A stretch of DNA of 64,000 nucleotides from Cristatella mucedo (Eukaryota > Bryozoa > Phylactolaemata > Cristatellidae): contig WPIO01000074.1 of the NCBI GenBank assembly GCA_009760855.2, positions 196,001 to 260,000 on the forward strand, in the 5' to 3' direction. The notes under the pieces are model-generated. The model had not been told where the DNA came from and made no database searches. It was given only the letters and a program-made list of their open reading frames with translations. Numbering within the stretch: the first letter of the stretch is position 1; the number at the start of each line of letters is the position of its first letter. Made by a program: the position numbers and the translations under genes. Below, in pieces: positions 42,132 through 55,083 of the stretch.

Positions 42132-42189
42132 CGAGATTGAGTTCTCTGAGGGCGCTATGAAACTGTGTTTTGTTACTATTATAATGTCC

Positions 42190-42582
42190 TCTACGAGGAG
42201 CGGCGGCTTGTTGAGCGTCGCAATGTTCGGTAAACTGTGGAGGCCGGAAGCGCTTCGCTACATTTATTACACGGCTCTTGCAAAAGTCCGGGAGTGCCGA
42301 AAACCCGGTCCGAGAGTCTGCGAGACTCGGCGAGAGTCTGCGAGAGCCTGCCGTCCGCGGCGGCCGCGGACCGCGTGACGGCGTCGCGCAGTGCGGATCG
42401 GCGGCATTGGATGTGGCAGCTGCCACGGACGAGCGACTCCAGAGTTGCGCGGCAGCGGCCGCGGCGGCGCAGCGCGTCGCCAATACGCCGGCGGTGCAGC
42501 GCTGCCGCGGCGGCGGCGGCGCTGCGAACGACGCGGCAGCGCTGAGCTGGGCTTACCAACTCGGCTGCGGCGGTGGCAGCGG

Positions 42583-42613
<31 letters not shown>

Positions 42614-44660
42614 GGCGGAGGGGGCTCGCGGTCGCGAGCGGGTCACGTCGCTTTGTCCAAAGCCGGCGCCAAAGTCGCTCAAGACGCAGCTCATTCACCC
42701 GGCTCAGCCTCGGATTGGATTCTGGACGGGTACGGCTACGCTACCCGCTACGGGTCTCGGCGCTTCGGGCCGAGACCTTCAAGAGGTCTCGAGGTCGCGA
42801 TCGACTGTTTCGGCCGATCGCTGAAGCTCCGCGACGTGGGCTCCACTTCCGCTTCCGACTGATCTACGCTGCGCGAGGAATCTTGTCGGAATATAGCCGA
42901 GGAATCCGGCGGCTGGCCACGCCTCGCCTCGCCGACAAGAAAACGTGGCCCAGATGCCAGAGTCCGGGATCGGAGCTTCGTGATCCCGCGTGGCTCCCGG
43001 TTCGAATCCTGAGCAGCAGGCGACGCGATGCATTGCCCGCCGCGAGCGCACCGATAGCCGAGAATGCGCCTTCGAGCCGGAAACGACAAATGCGGCCGCT
43101 AAGTGAGCTGACCGCAGGCTTTTCCTCCGGTCTACGAAACGTTTTCATCGACGCAGTTCGAAAAACCTGCATTGTCTGCACTGGTGAAGCAGCGGCGAGA
43201 TTGGAAACGGGAATATCGCCGGGTACGAGCAGCGTGCGATCCACTTTCGATACGACCGGCGGCTGACGCGACAGGCGGCGGCGGCTCGCTGTGTGCGTAA
43301 GCGCGATGACCAGTCGAGCTCTAGCGCGCGCGCGCCTGCTCAGGCCATGTCCCGATTTACTTCCGGACGAACGCCTCGCCGTTTCGTCACCTCGACCAGA
43401 CTCATCGCCTCGTCAGACCGCGTCTCCACCCCGCGGAGAGCGCCGTAGCTGCACGCGTCGAGCGCACTGACGGACACAGCCTCCTTCTCGACTTCTTGCT
43501 GGCGCCTGCTTCCGGGCCTGCGGCCTGCCGAGTCGTTCGTTCGCGGGCGGATACGGCGGCCACCGCCTGCCGAGCGAACTCGCCGAGCTCCACTCGTCAT
43601 GTGACGTGACGTCCGAGTTCCACTGTCACCGTCGCGCCCCTCTAATCCGCGCAGCCAGCGCGCGCACGCACCCTCGCGGCACCCGATCCGTGGGGATTAA
43701 AAGAGAAAATCGGCCGTTCGCGCGTCGGGAAAAAGTCTAGTTCGGGTCACGCGCCGCCTGCCGGCCCAGCAGGCGGCGCGCGACCGTGACCTCGTGGCCG
43801 TTGAGTCGCTGCCGCAGAAAAGCACCGCCGCGAGAGGGCGGCTCACCGCGGCCGTCGCGGCAGAGCGCCGCCCTCACCCTGCGAAGAGCCGCGTTCAGTA
43901 GTGCGAGGCCGACATTGCGAAGGAGGCCGCATTGAAATTGAATTGAAATAGAAGCCGCATTGAATTCTGCCTTCTTCGTTGACAGCAGGTGCGACGTCGT
44001 CGCCATACGTTAGCACCGTAGTCGCGACAATGATAATTTCCGTTACTCGTTTACTTATGCGCTCGATGGCCATCGTCGTCGTCGATTTTATTTGTATTGC
44101 CATTAACTATCTGCTGCGGCATCGGCTAGAATAGTAATAAATAATTGATTAAATTATAGATTTGTAAATGCAATCGTCGTCACTGTTGTAGCTCCGCTTC
44201 TCCAGAGCAGCCGACGCGGTTCTCCTCCTCCTCCTCCTCGGGCTGCACGCGCCGACCGGCGAAGCAGAGCTACGTTACGCCAAGACGGCGCCGCGGCATT
44301 GGCTTCTATCCGCCGGTCATCGAGCGCCTCCGCATCGCGGCGGCATTCGATAAGAATAACTACGATAATAACAGTAAAAATAACAATCATCATCAATAAT
44401 AATAATAATAGTAATAATAATAATTAGATAATTACGCTCGAGAAGAAACGCTCGGCGCAGCCCGCCGCCTCTGCCACGGGTTCGCCAGCACCACCGCGAT
44501 GCTGCGGCCGCCGTGCGCTGCCATACGCGGCGGCTCGATTGTCTGCGCCCTCCGCAGGCGTCGCGTCCGTTCGTCGCCAACGGAGTTCGAGCAACCGCCG
44601 TAAGAGACGGCGACACGCCCCTGTAGAAGGCGCGGCGCAGAGCGGGACGGAGGCGGCCGC
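42190..44660. other. CpG-rich region, no supported gene
   Basis: GC-rich frames on both strands of up to about 290 codons, no domain seen. Contains (GGC)n at about 42,575-42,622, a possible SINE-B and (ATT/ATA)n-like AT sequence at 44,340-44,430. Confidence 0.4.
42968..43050 (+). repeat. Possible SINE family B copy
   Basis: CTTCGTGATCCCGCGTGGC, CCGGTTCGAATCCTGAGC and GCATTGCCCGCCGCGAGCG follow the family B order, but divergence is large. Confidence 0.35.
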
Positions 44661-44662
44661 GC

Positions 44663-44665
<3 letters not shown>

Positions 44666-44709
<44 letters not shown>
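44666..44709. repeat. (GA)n microsatellite
   Basis: About 22 GA units within a CpG-rich segment. Confidence 0.97.
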
Positions 44710-45456
<747 letters not shown>

Positions 45457-45481
45457 GACAGGAAGATAATATAGTTAATAT

Positions 45482-45562
45482 GTAGAGCCCTAAGTAAACT
45501 TAATCTCTATTCAGGCGCTTCATATATGCCGCGGGGCTCGAGCCCACGACCTCGGCCAGTGC
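45482..45562 (-). repeat. Main SINE copy, truncated
   Basis: GAGCCCTAAGTAAACTTAATCTC, CAGGCGCTTCATATATGCC and the B-box complement GGGGCTCGAGCCC; the tRNA-like head is lost after GACCTCGGCCAG. Confidence 0.75.
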
Positions 45563-45895
45563 CTAGATGTCGTCGCGATCGCCGCGCGCTGCCGTACCCG
45601 ACTACAGACGCCGGCTGTGGGACGCCGAGCCGAGCGCTCCGCTCACCTTGGAAGAGGGGGCATGGCACCCCTGATGAGCACCGCGTCCCGATCGCTACGG
45701 GCCGCGATCGCACGATTCCGCCGGATTCGCACGATTCCGCCGGCGCATCTGCGGGAACTAAGCTAATTTCCGCGTAGGGCTGCCCTCGGTCTCCGCCAGA
45801 TGGCGTGGACCGATGCTGGTACGCGCGCGCCCCTCGGTGCTGTGGCGAGATTCGCCGCCTCCGGAGCCGTCGTCGCTGGAGTGACCGCCGCCGGA

Positions 45896-45933
<38 letters not shown>

Positions 45934-46364
45934 TCGCCCTTCGCTTTGCTCCTCTGACGCCGAGTCAGAGTGTGGGACCTCAGCGTCCCCGCCCTCCCGC
46001 GCCGACCGCTGGTCGGCAGGCCAGGTCCCGCCGCGGGTCTGGCGCTCGCGTGCGTGCCCGCTCGCCTCGTCCGTCAAGCGCCGGGCTACGGCGTTCGGCG
46101 TACAATGGGAAGCCAGCGTCCACAAAGGAGCTCTCAAAAGGGCGCGCTTACAAAGCCGTCCTCGGGCCCCCAGCCGCCGCCGCCGCCGGCGGCGGCTGAG
46201 GGCGGCCGCGAGATCGCGCCACAGCGAGGCCAGCAACTGGCGCCCTCTCCAAGGCGAGGCCGCATCACCAAGATTGATTGCCGGGCATCATGGGATAGCA
46301 TGCGCTCGGTAACCGGATTGCGCCCGCAGCAAGCCGTGCTGGCTCGGCCAGTTTAGCTGCAGCT
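45563..46364. other. CpG-rich upstream region of the 46,365 exon
   Basis: Includes a direct repeat CGCACGATTCCGCCGG at about 45,708 and 45,727, and (GCG)n at about 45,893-45,934. It may include the promoter and 5' untranslated region of the exon that follows; no TATA box was seen. Confidence 0.4.
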
Positions 46365-46455
46365 ATGGCGGCCAGCGCGTCCGCCGCCGCCGCTCGCCTG
46401 CTGCTCGTGGCTGGAGCGATCGTCTGGAATTGCGCGCCCGCGTCGTGCTCTGAAG
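46365..46455 (+). CDS. Putative first coding exon: signal peptide with phase-1 donor
   Basis: ATG at 46,365 opens MAASASAAAARLLLVAGAIV then WNCAPASCSE, a textbook secretory signal (short N-region, hydrophobic LLLVAGAIVW core, small residues before a likely cut after ASCS). It is followed at once by the splice donor GAAG|GTAAGC (GT at 46,456). The intron would be phase 1, as in the galaxin-like gene and as is usual after signal peptides of secreted modular proteins. Translation past the donor becomes arginine-rich noise, which supports a real exon end. The gene's later exons were not proven. The best partner in the window is the phase-1 cysteine-rich candidate at 63,707, 17 kb away. Product unknown. 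Confidence 0.55.
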
Positions 46456-47659
46456 GTAAGCGTCCGCCGCCGCCCGGCGCATCCGCGGACGGCCGCTGCC
46501 GAGCGCGCGTCTCTCGGCGTGCCTGCCCACGCGGACGCCATCCGTCACGCCGGCGTGCAGTCTGTCTGCGCCGCAGTTTCGCAGCGCGAAGGGCCGAGTG
46601 CGACCTCTTCCGGCGGGCTTTCGTACCCGGGCGTCGGCTCCTGCTCCCGCGTCGCGTTCCTCACTCTCGCTCTCGTCGAGCGTCCCGCGCGTGAGCTGCG
46701 CCCCCTGGCGCGGTGGCGGCGCAGGTGGCCGCCGCCGCCGCAGCCAGCGCGCCGTCGCGTCGGGCGGCGCTCGCGACAGCGCGCTCGTCGTAGGAGTGGG
46801 GTGTTGGGACCGCTGCACCGCGGCGCCGCTGGCCTGCCTTATTTGAAGGGAGACACTCGGTCCGGTCGTCACCGGATGGAGCGGCGGGACATGGAGACGG
46901 GACGGGGGGGGGGGCGGCGGCTCGCGCTGCGCGGCCGGCGCGTTTTGAGGTCGGGTAGCCACTAGCCGATGCGGGACTCCGCCGCCGCCGCCAACCCGCC
47001 GCCGCCAACCCGCCACGCGGGCTCGCGGCATCGCCGCCCGCAAGCTTGTCCAGCGTACACTTGCCCTACCGCCCCACCTCCAGTCCGACTTCCGGCACCG
47101 TCGCCACTGACATCGACGTTGCCGCGACGTTACCCGCGGCGGACCGCGGCGGACTGGCACGCCGCCCGGCGGCGTGCCAGTCCGCTCGCATTGCTCCACT
47201 CTCATTCGTCTCGCTCCCCGCCCTTCGTCGGAGGCAGCGACGCGGATTCTTAGCAGCGACAGCAGCAGCAGCGGCAGCATCCCGGGCAGCAGCATCCGGC
47301 GCAGTCTCTGCTCCGGGGCAGCACCGACGGCGCCTTCTGGCGGTCGCTGAGCTGGGGTGGGTTGAGCCGAGGGGTATGGAGGCAGTTTCATACGTCGGTT
47401 GGGGGGTATGCGAACCGAGTACGGATAGAGGACGCGTAAAGCCACGAGGGGAACCGCGGCGACCGTTGCCTGTTGCTGCGGCGGCAGCAAGCGTTAGGCT
47501 AGCAAGCAGCTGAGCGCCGCCGCGAAGCTCAGCTGTCGCGTTTGGTGTGCGTATCTACCTGCGTACGTCGCTACCGCGGCCGCCGAGACCGCGGTAGTAG
47601 GGAAGCCGCGCCTTACTTGCCGCGTTCTCGGGCCGCGACTGCTCCCACCTGGCGTAACG
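46456..47659. other. GC-rich region (likely intron), no supported exon
   Basis: Long frames on both strands are composition artefacts. Holds an 18-bp perfect palindrome and a G-run at about 46,905. Confidence 0.4.
47149..47185. repeat. Near-perfect 37-bp palindrome
   Basis: GCGGACTGGCACGCCGCC (47,149-47,166) and its exact reverse complement (47,168-47,185) are separated by one base. It would extrude as a very stable hairpin. Confidence 0.93.
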
Positions 47660-47978
47660 CGCTCGCTCTCTCTTCCTCGCTCTCTCGCTCGCTTTCTCCA
47701 TCTACCTCTCGCTCGCTCGCTCTCTCCCTCTCTTGCTCTCTCTCGCCCTTTCTCTCTTGCTCTCTCGCTCTCTCTCTTGCTCTCTCTCTCTCTCTCTCTT
47801 GCTCTCTCTCTCTCTCTCTCTTGCTCTCTCGCTCTTTCTCTCGCTTTCTCTCTCTCCCTCTCTTGCTCTCTCGCCCTTTCTCTCTCGCTCTCTCGCTCTC
47901 TCTCTTGCTCTCTCGCCCTTTCTCTCTCGCTCTTTCTCTCTCTCTCTCTCCCTCTCTCTGTCTTGCTCTCTCGCCCTT

Positions 47979-48021
<43 letters not shown>

Positions 48022-48106
48022 CTCTCTCGCTCGCTTTCTCCATCTCCCTCTCGCTCGCTCGCTCTCTCCCGCTCGCTCTCTTGCTCTCTCTCGCTCTCTC
48101 TCCCTG
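47660..48106. repeat. CT-rich complex microsatellite
   Basis: About 450 bp of CTCTCT with periodic CTTGCTCTCT, CGCTCTCT and CGCCCTTTCTCT. The variants recur in order, so higher-order units of roughly 50-100 bp were duplicated. Confidence 0.96.
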
Positions 48107-48839
48107 CGCTTCGCTGCGGAGCGTTGCCAACCAGGCAGCGGCCACCGCGACCAGCCAAAGCTGCTGCTGTCGCTGATGCTGTCGCCGCCGCTGCCAAGGT
48201 AAGGGTAGCTGAAGAAAAAATTGTTCCGCCTCGTTCAGTTTACGTCACGCAGTCAATCTTCTCCATCGGCGTGCGACCGCTCCCAGCTCTGAGTCGAGTT
48301 CAAACTGCCTCTCACGTCTCGCACTTTTTATCGCCGTTTACCGACGTTTAGCGCCCTTTAGTGGTCTCGCTACTCGGCATGTTTTTTTCGCCGACATTTC
48401 GCTCGCAGCCCATTATCGACGGGCTTATGGGGCCGCGGGTCGAGCTAGCGGCTGGAAATATCCTCCGCTAATGCGGTGTCAGCCGGTGCGTCGGGCGGCG
48501 GTCAGCGCCAGCCGCTAGAAATCATTACGAGGCGAATTTGGATTTTTTACGAGTCCCGCGGCCAGCCGATCGGCGCGCCCCAGACGAACCCCAGACGAAC
48601 CGCAGCAACTGCTCGAGGAGGAGTCTCGGCGCGCTCGCTCGCGCCGCCGAGCGAGCGCGGGCGGGCACCTGCCGCTCTCCATATCCCCCCCCCGATCGCT
48701 CTGATCAGGCCGGCGAGAAAGCGAGAAGGAGAGGCGGCGGCGGCAGCGGTCCGGTTCGCTACAATTACCCAGTTAACTTGGACGCCTTAACCTGGACGCC
48801 TGGGCGGCGGCGGCGACGGAGTGGAATGGCGACTCTCTC
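48107..48839. other. Intergenic or intronic, no supported exon
   Basis: GC-rich then mixed sequence with frames that run into the following (CT)n tract. Confidence 0.4.
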
Positions 48840-49105
<266 letters not shown>

Positions 49106-49236
49106 CTGGCCCCTCGACGCCGGCATTTGTCGCGTCGCGGCGACGCTGGCCACTCCTCCCCTCGGTTGCCTCCCCTGCGAGGAGTCGGCAGCTGCTGTCG
49201 TCTCGCTGCTGGAAGCTGCTGCCGTCGGTTGGTCGG

Positions 49237-49316
<80 letters not shown>

Positions 49317-49327
49317 GAGAGAGAGGA

Positions 49328-49394
<67 letters not shown>

Positions 49395-49398
49395 GGAG

Positions 49399-49429
<31 letters not shown>

Positions 49430-49487
49430 AAGATGAAGAGAGAGAGGAGATAGAGAGAGAGAGGAGAAAGAGAGATAAGAGAGAGAG

Positions 49488-49549
<62 letters not shown>

Positions 49550-50015
49550 GAGAGAGAAAGGATGAAAGAGAGAGGGCGGAGAGAGAGAGAGAGAGAGAGA
49601 GAAGAGATAGAGAGAGAGGAGAGAGAGAGAGATAGAAAAGAGAGATGAGAGAGAGGAGAGAGAGAGAGGAGAGGAGAGAGATGAAGAGATAGAAGAGAGA
49701 GAAGAGAGAGAGAGGAGAGGAGAGAAAGAGAGAGGAGAGAGAAAAGGGAGAGAGGGAGAGATAGGGGAGAGATATTAGAGAGAGAGAGGAGGAGAAAGAT
49801 GAAAGATCAAGAGAGAGAGAGATAGATAGTCGAGAGAGAGGAGAAGAGAGAGGAGAGAGAGAGAGAGAGAGAGAGAGGAGAGCGAGAGATAGAGCTCCAG
49901 TTGAGGCGAGAGAAAGATGACGAGAGAGAGAGGAGATCTAGAGGATATTAAAAGAGAGAGAGCTAGAGAGAGAGAGAGAGAGAGGAGAGAGGAGATCATT
50001 TAGATAGAGGTGAGA
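49237..50015. repeat. (GA)-rich complex microsatellite
   Basis: Pure (GA)n at 49,237-49,312, then about 700 bp of GA with GGA, GATA and GAAA interruptions, increasingly degenerate toward 50,015. Confidence 0.97.
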
Positions 50016-50301
50016 GCTAGAGAGTATACCGAGACGGGCTGGGGCCGAGTTACACCCCAATTGCCCTTTATTTAAAGTTCGATCGTGCGTCGGCCACAGC
50101 TTTTTCCGGTGGCGCTCGTAGTCAGCAGACGCTGCTGGGGCGAAACTCTTCGATTGATTTGCCAAGGCAGGATAACTTCTTATCATCGCTCTGAGACCGC
50201 GCCTCCTTAGTCCGAGACGACGAGTCACCGACTTCTGCTTCCGCTCGACTTCGTCGCCTTCCGCTCGCCGACCAAGGTCACTCACCCTTTCTTTGTCCGC
50301 G
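50016..50301. other. Intergenic or intronic, nothing recognised
   Basis: Ordinary-complexity sequence without a convincing exon. Confidence 0.4.
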
Positions 50302-50452
50302 GTGGTTTGGCCCAGCTGGTTAAAGTGCACCTCTAGTAGAGGTCAAGGTGAATGTATTCGATCGCAGTGGTTGTGGGTTCGAGCCCAGTGGGCGTATGTG
50401 AAGCACCCGAATAGAGAGATCAAGTTCCCCTAGGTTGCTATACAATGAATTA
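50302..50452 (+). repeat. Main SINE (family A) copy, long subtype
   Basis: GGTTTGGCCCAGCTGGTTAA head, GTCAAGGTGAATGTATTCGA middle as in 29,983-30,138, B-box GGGTTCGAGCCC, tail AATAGAGAGATCAAGTTCCC and TACAATGAATTATG. Confidence 0.85.
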
Positions 50453-51352
50453 TGCATGTTACAAATTTCTTATCCTGTACCCAGAGCGAGGTCGCCTCGG
50501 CGGTGCAACTTCGGTGGCTGGGACGCGGCTGGGCTTCGGAGATGGGTCTGGACCGGGTCGCACCGACCGAGGGGAGGTAACTCCGACCGAGGGGATGGTG
50601 ACAATGCTTAGTTGAGGGGCAACTCTTGAGTCAGTCCTACTCTCTGAGAGATCGTACTACTTTAGCACAAGGTACCACCCTAGTCCGGTACGACGCCTTC
50701 CAGTACGACCACTTCCGGTATGCCAGCTTCCTTTGGTGGTCGTATCCACTCGAGTCAGTCCACGCCCGGACCGTTGGGCCGTCTTGCTTGACACTGCCAT
50801 GATCGACGTTTAGGTCAATTCGAGCCGAACAGAAATGAAGCTCGGCAATGCATCGTTTGAGATGGTCAGAGTGTCAGAATCGCTTGGAGTGTGATTCTAC
50901 TCCTTCTCCTTTCCCAGTCTTTCCCGGCTGCTTCAGTCGAACGGACTCTTTCCTTTGCGAGTGACCAGCCGGCCGGCCGACTGGATCGGCCCAGCTGCTG
51001 CTGTGGACTGCCAGCCACCTCCACTGCCACTACCACCACTGCAGAAAGGGCTCGCTCGGGTCGTGGTTCGTGACCCAGGTCACATGGCCGCCGGATGCTC
51101 CCCCTCCTCCTCCTCCTCCTCCCCTCCTACTCGTGCGGTTTAGCTGGTTGGGTGGGTGTGCCACAGCTGAGTACGTGCTGGGGAGGGCGGGAGGGCCGGT
51201 GGCTCGCCTTCGGCCGACCTCATGCCCTAGCAGCCACATTTTAAGATGTCTGACTGACTGATTGTTGATTTATGACCCACTCAAGACAAAGCCTCAAAGA
51301 GCTGTCTGCTGTTCTGCTGCTACTGCGGCCGAGGCCCCGGCGCAGGAAGAGC

Positions 51353-51388
<36 letters not shown>

Positions 51389-51554
51389 GAAGGTCGTCGT
51401 GCAACTCGCCGGGCCTCGACTGATTTCGCTGTCAGCTCTCGGCTGCTGAAAAATGCCTGCCGATTCTCATCGGAAGGGGCTCGTTGGCAGCTAAGGTTTT
51501 GAGGTTTCGGTTGATTGGAAAAAGCCGACCAGGGCAAACCAAAGCCAGTAAGCC

Positions 51555-51557
<3 letters not shown>
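50453..51557. other. Intergenic or intronic, with a CTG tract
   Basis: No supported exon. A (CTG)n run at 51,352-51,386 and CTCCTCCTCCT near 51,103. A direct repeat TCCGGTACGACGCC / TCCAGTACGACC lies near 50,674-50,712. Confidence 0.4.
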
Positions 51558-51653
<96 letters not shown>

Positions 51654-51745
51654 GACAGACAGACAGACAGACAGAGGCAGAGAAAAAAAGAGAGACAGAC
51701 AGAGGGAGACAGACAGACAGAGAGAGAGACACAGAGAGGGGCAGA
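51558..51745. repeat. (GA)n grading into (GACA)n
   Basis: (GA)n to about 51,638, then GACA/GACAGA repeats with GGGAGACAG variants. Confidence 0.97.
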
Positions 51746-51915
51746 GAGGTCAGCAGCATGCCGCAGGATGATTGACGGTTTAAAGGTGGCCACAGACGAA
51801 CCGACCTGTCAGCTCATTGTTCAGCTGTCAGCTCATGATGCTACTGGCAAACCTTTTGCCGAGGCCTGGTTTCCATACCTTGTATGTACAAGGTGTTTAT
51901 AATTAATAATAACAT

Positions 51916-52042
51916 AATTCACTTGTATAGCGCCCTAAGAGAGAACTCAATCTCTATTCAGACGCTTCACGTATGCCTCGGGACTCGAGTCCACGACCTC
52001 GGCCAGACCTTGGTCGGGGCGAGCACCTTAACTGCTGGGCCT
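51916..52042 (-). repeat. Main SINE (family A) copy
   Basis: AATTCACTTGTATAGCGCCC, CTAAGAGAGAACTCAATCTC, ACTCGAGTCC (compensated B-box complement), GCACCTTAACTGCTGGGCC. The extra GAGA in the tail is a small step toward the expansion seen at 41,936. Confidence 0.88.
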
Positions 52043-52995
52043 ATGCATGCTCTATGCACGAGCTTCCTAAAGTGAACCAGCCTGCAGGTACAAGTACTTC
52101 CAATCAAGCTCTTCCATCGCCACCGGCAAAGCCACCATACGACAGACACTTGAGCTTCCCCTTGCATCGAAGAGGTCGAAGCAGTCCAACTGACCCTTAG
52201 CGCTAAATCTTGCGCAGCAGCAGCAGCAGCAGCGGCGTAGGAGAACTGTGGTGGAAGCTGGCAGTCCTGCTTCGTGGAACCAGCACCGGAACCAATGCAA
52301 CGCCAGCCTACTGCCACGGCGGTGGCCGGCCGCGGTGTGCAGGCAACATGTAGGGCGTCCGGCAGTCTCCTTGGCACGGTACTGGCTGCATGAATCTAGC
52401 GTGTGTCAAGGTGCCAGGTGTAGTGGCTTCGGTCACTGGACGCCCTCAGTCCTGTTTCCTCACCCTAAGTGACCTCATCAGGGTGAAAGGTGCATCCTTT
52501 AAGCAGCTTCGCAGTATTCTTTTAGCTACTGTGCATTCACTTAGTGGAGCAGTCCACGGAATGCCTCAGTGGCCGGCAGGCAGGCAGGTGCTCTAGATTC
52601 GGCTTCGGAGACTGCCAACCTTCGAACAAAGTGTTTGGGCCGCTGGACTGCAGTTCATCCGAGGAAGCATGCGATCGCACCCGTGCAATCCAGTCAAACA
52701 CCTCCGCTCCCCTCGCCCGGATGTTGCAAGCCTTGCCACGTTCATGCACCAAGCTCGGCAGAGAAGCAGCTTGCGTGGGGACGGGCCAGGCTTGGGGGGC
52801 TGCCGCCCCTCACAAAGTGACTCGTGTGCAGCATACGCTGCTGCTGCTGCTGCTGCAGCTGCTGCTGCCTGGGTGTTGGGGCTGCTGTAACAGTCACCTT
52901 TTGAAGTAGGAAAAAAGCAAAGGTTTCAGAGTCTCAGCTGAGTTGCTCAGCCTCGTTTATAGAGCAGCAGAAAGCAGCCTATCTGCAGCTATCGC
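52043..52995. other. Intergenic or intronic, CAG/CTG-rich
   Basis: Scattered CAGCAG and CTGCTG runs (52,213-52,232; 52,842-52,868). Frames are short and unrecognised. Confidence 0.4.
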
Positions 52996-53091
52996 ACCGA
53001 GCAGTAAGCGATTGTCTGCTGCAGGACTCGAACCCCAGGGACTTGGGTGATGAAGTGCAATCGATCGCATTGCCCCTTGGGCCAAGATCCA
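52996..53091 (-). repeat. SINE family B copy
   Basis: GCAGTAAGCGATTGTCTGC, CAGGACTCGAACCCCAGGG and CCCCTTGGGCCAAG; in element orientation a tRNA-like B-box GGGTTCGAGTCC and a hairpin tail. Confidence 0.55.
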
Positions 53092-54464
53092 AAGGATCCT
53101 GTCTGGCTGTTGCTCAGCAGCAGGTGCTCGACTACCCCCCACCCTGCCGCCGTCCCCTCCCTCCCCCCCCCCCGGGGGGGGCCCTGGAGTCTGGGGCCAA
53201 GGTTTAAGCATCGTCCAAACTTGTATGCTTGGCTAATCCTCGACGAGCCGCCGGCTGGCATTGGAATTCGCACGACCGCATTCCTCGGTGCTGCCTGCCG
53301 AGAGCAGCTCTCGCATCGGATTGAACCCGGGCCGTGACGACACGATCCGCACGGGCCGAGCAGCCCAGCTGAGCTGCTGCTGCTGCTGCTGCTGCCTTCA
53401 CTGCGACAGAGGCACACAGGGAGGCCTCCGGGTTTCGGGCGTTGACTAGACTGCCGAATCCGAGCTCGTCTGGCTGATGCAATCGGAGGAGTCCCGGACA
53501 CTGGCCAGACTTGGCATCGTGAATATTCGGTGGCTGCTGGAGCGAACCATTGGTTCGAATCGTGAATATTCGGTGGCTGGGAGTTAGCATCGCCTTTCAG
53601 CAGCAGCAGCAAGCAGCAGCAGCAAGCAGCAGCAGCAAGCAGCAGCAGCAGCCTTCGTATGCGAGAAGAGAGAGAGAGAGAGAGAGAGAGGCAGCCAGAA
53701 GGAGGGAGTCGCGACCGACGTACGATGTATCGGAGTTACCGCTTTTGTTTGGCCTCCCTCCCTGGCACTCGTGCGTCGGTGTCGGGCTCGATCTGATGTC
53801 TCCTTCCTTTCTGCCTGCATCCGATTCCTTCAGGCTCCATTTCAAGCTCCATTTTAAGCCGGCCTCCGTGTGCTGGTCGGGCAGCATCGGGGGGGGGGGG
53901 GGGGGAGGAGGAGGAGGACTTCGGCCGCCGATCTAATTTTTTGTCAGGTGTGTAGAACTGAACGGCCAAACGGAGCTGGAGGTGGGCAGCGACAATGCTG
54001 CTCACCTGACAAAGGACGCAGGAGGACCGACGACCGAGGGCAGCTGCTGGCAGCAGCGAGCTTGGGCACCGGTGCAGAGCCCGAGCCCTGCTGCAGCAGC
54101 AGAGAGCAGAGCCCTGCAGAGCCCACGGTGACCTGGATGAACAGCAGAGCCCAGCATGATGGCAGCAGCAGCAGCAGCCAGCGGAAGAACCGTCGGCAGG
54201 GCAGGCATCAGACGTGGCGAGCATTTTGTTCCCCCCCCCCACCTCCAGGAGGCAGGGCCACTGTCCAGCTCCTGCAACGGCCTTACCTAAAAGGGTGGCT
54301 CATGTCCAGCTTATGCTGATGCAGAGGCGATGGGGTTTTTCGATAAGCGATTCGGCCTACCGCTGGCCTTCTGTCACCATTCCAGATGTCGTTGCAGCTG
54401 ATAGACAGCGTGGGAAGGAATTCTTCGCAGGCATAATGTTTTGGCTTTTGTCCTTAGGCCCAGA
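53092..54464. other. Intergenic or intronic, homopolymer and CAG-rich
   Basis: C11 directly followed by G8 at about 53,166-53,186, CAG/AAGCAG repeats at 53,598-53,652, (GA)n at 53,668-53,690, G16 at about 53,889-53,905 and C10 at about 54,231. No supported exon. Confidence 0.5.
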
Positions 54465-54501
54465 AAGAGAGACCAGTGGAGAGGGAGAGAGAGCAGCAGA
54501 G

Positions 54502-54532
<31 letters not shown>

Positions 54533-54589
54533 GGGAGAGGAGTGGAGGAGAGAGAGAGAAGAGAGACTAGAGAGATAGTTGGAGAGATA

Positions 54590-54647
<58 letters not shown>

Positions 54648-55083
54648 GAGAGGAAAGAGAGGGAGAGACAGAGAAGGAGGGAGAGAGAGAGCAGCAGAGA
54701 GAGGAGAGAGAGAGAGAGAGAGAGAGGGGAGAGGGAGTGAGGGAGAAAAGAGAGAGGAGAGAGAGAGAGGAGAGAGAGAGAGATAAGAGAGGAAGAGAGA
54801 GGAATAGAGAAAAAAGAGAGGAGGAGAGAGAGGAGAGAGAGATAGTCTAGAGAGAGAGGGAGAGAGAGATACGCTATCAGAGCAGATGAGAGAGAGAGAG
54901 AGAGAGAGATACGAAGACAATTAGTCAACTATTGAGAGAGAGAGAGGGAGAAAAGAGAGGAGAGAGACAGAGAAGGAGAGAGAGAGAGAGGAGAGAGAGA
55001 GAGAGGAAAGAGAGAGAGAGAGAGGAGAGAGAGAGAGGAGAGAGAGAGAGACAGAGAAGGAGAGAGAGAGCAGCAGAGAGAAC
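54465..55083. repeat. (GA)-rich complex microsatellite
   Basis: About 620 bp of GA with GGGAGA, GGAGAG, GAGAGCAGCAGAGAGA and ACAGAGAAGGAG variants. The AGCAGCAGAGAGA block recurs at about 54,490, 54,690 and 55,070. Confidence 0.96.

Larger units (their letters stand above)
41820..42180 (+). mobile_element. LINE 3' end interrupted by a SINE
   Basis: 41,820-41,912 has LINE 3' untranslated sequence (CATGCTTCCTTTGCAGC, AAATGCGAAGTGCCTAGAAA). 42,132-42,165 resumes with GAGATTGAGTTCTCTGAGGG and CGCTATGAAACTG. The two halves join precisely at the GAGA stretch of the tail when the SINE at 41,913-42,131 is removed. Confidence 0.8.

Noticed and set aside
46363-47490. 375-codon minus-strand frame, and 36,266-37,330 plus-strand frame of 354 codons
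   Set aside because: Both are Arg/Ala/Pro-rich, overlap equally long frames on other frames or strands, and owe their length to GC-rich sequence poor in stop codons.
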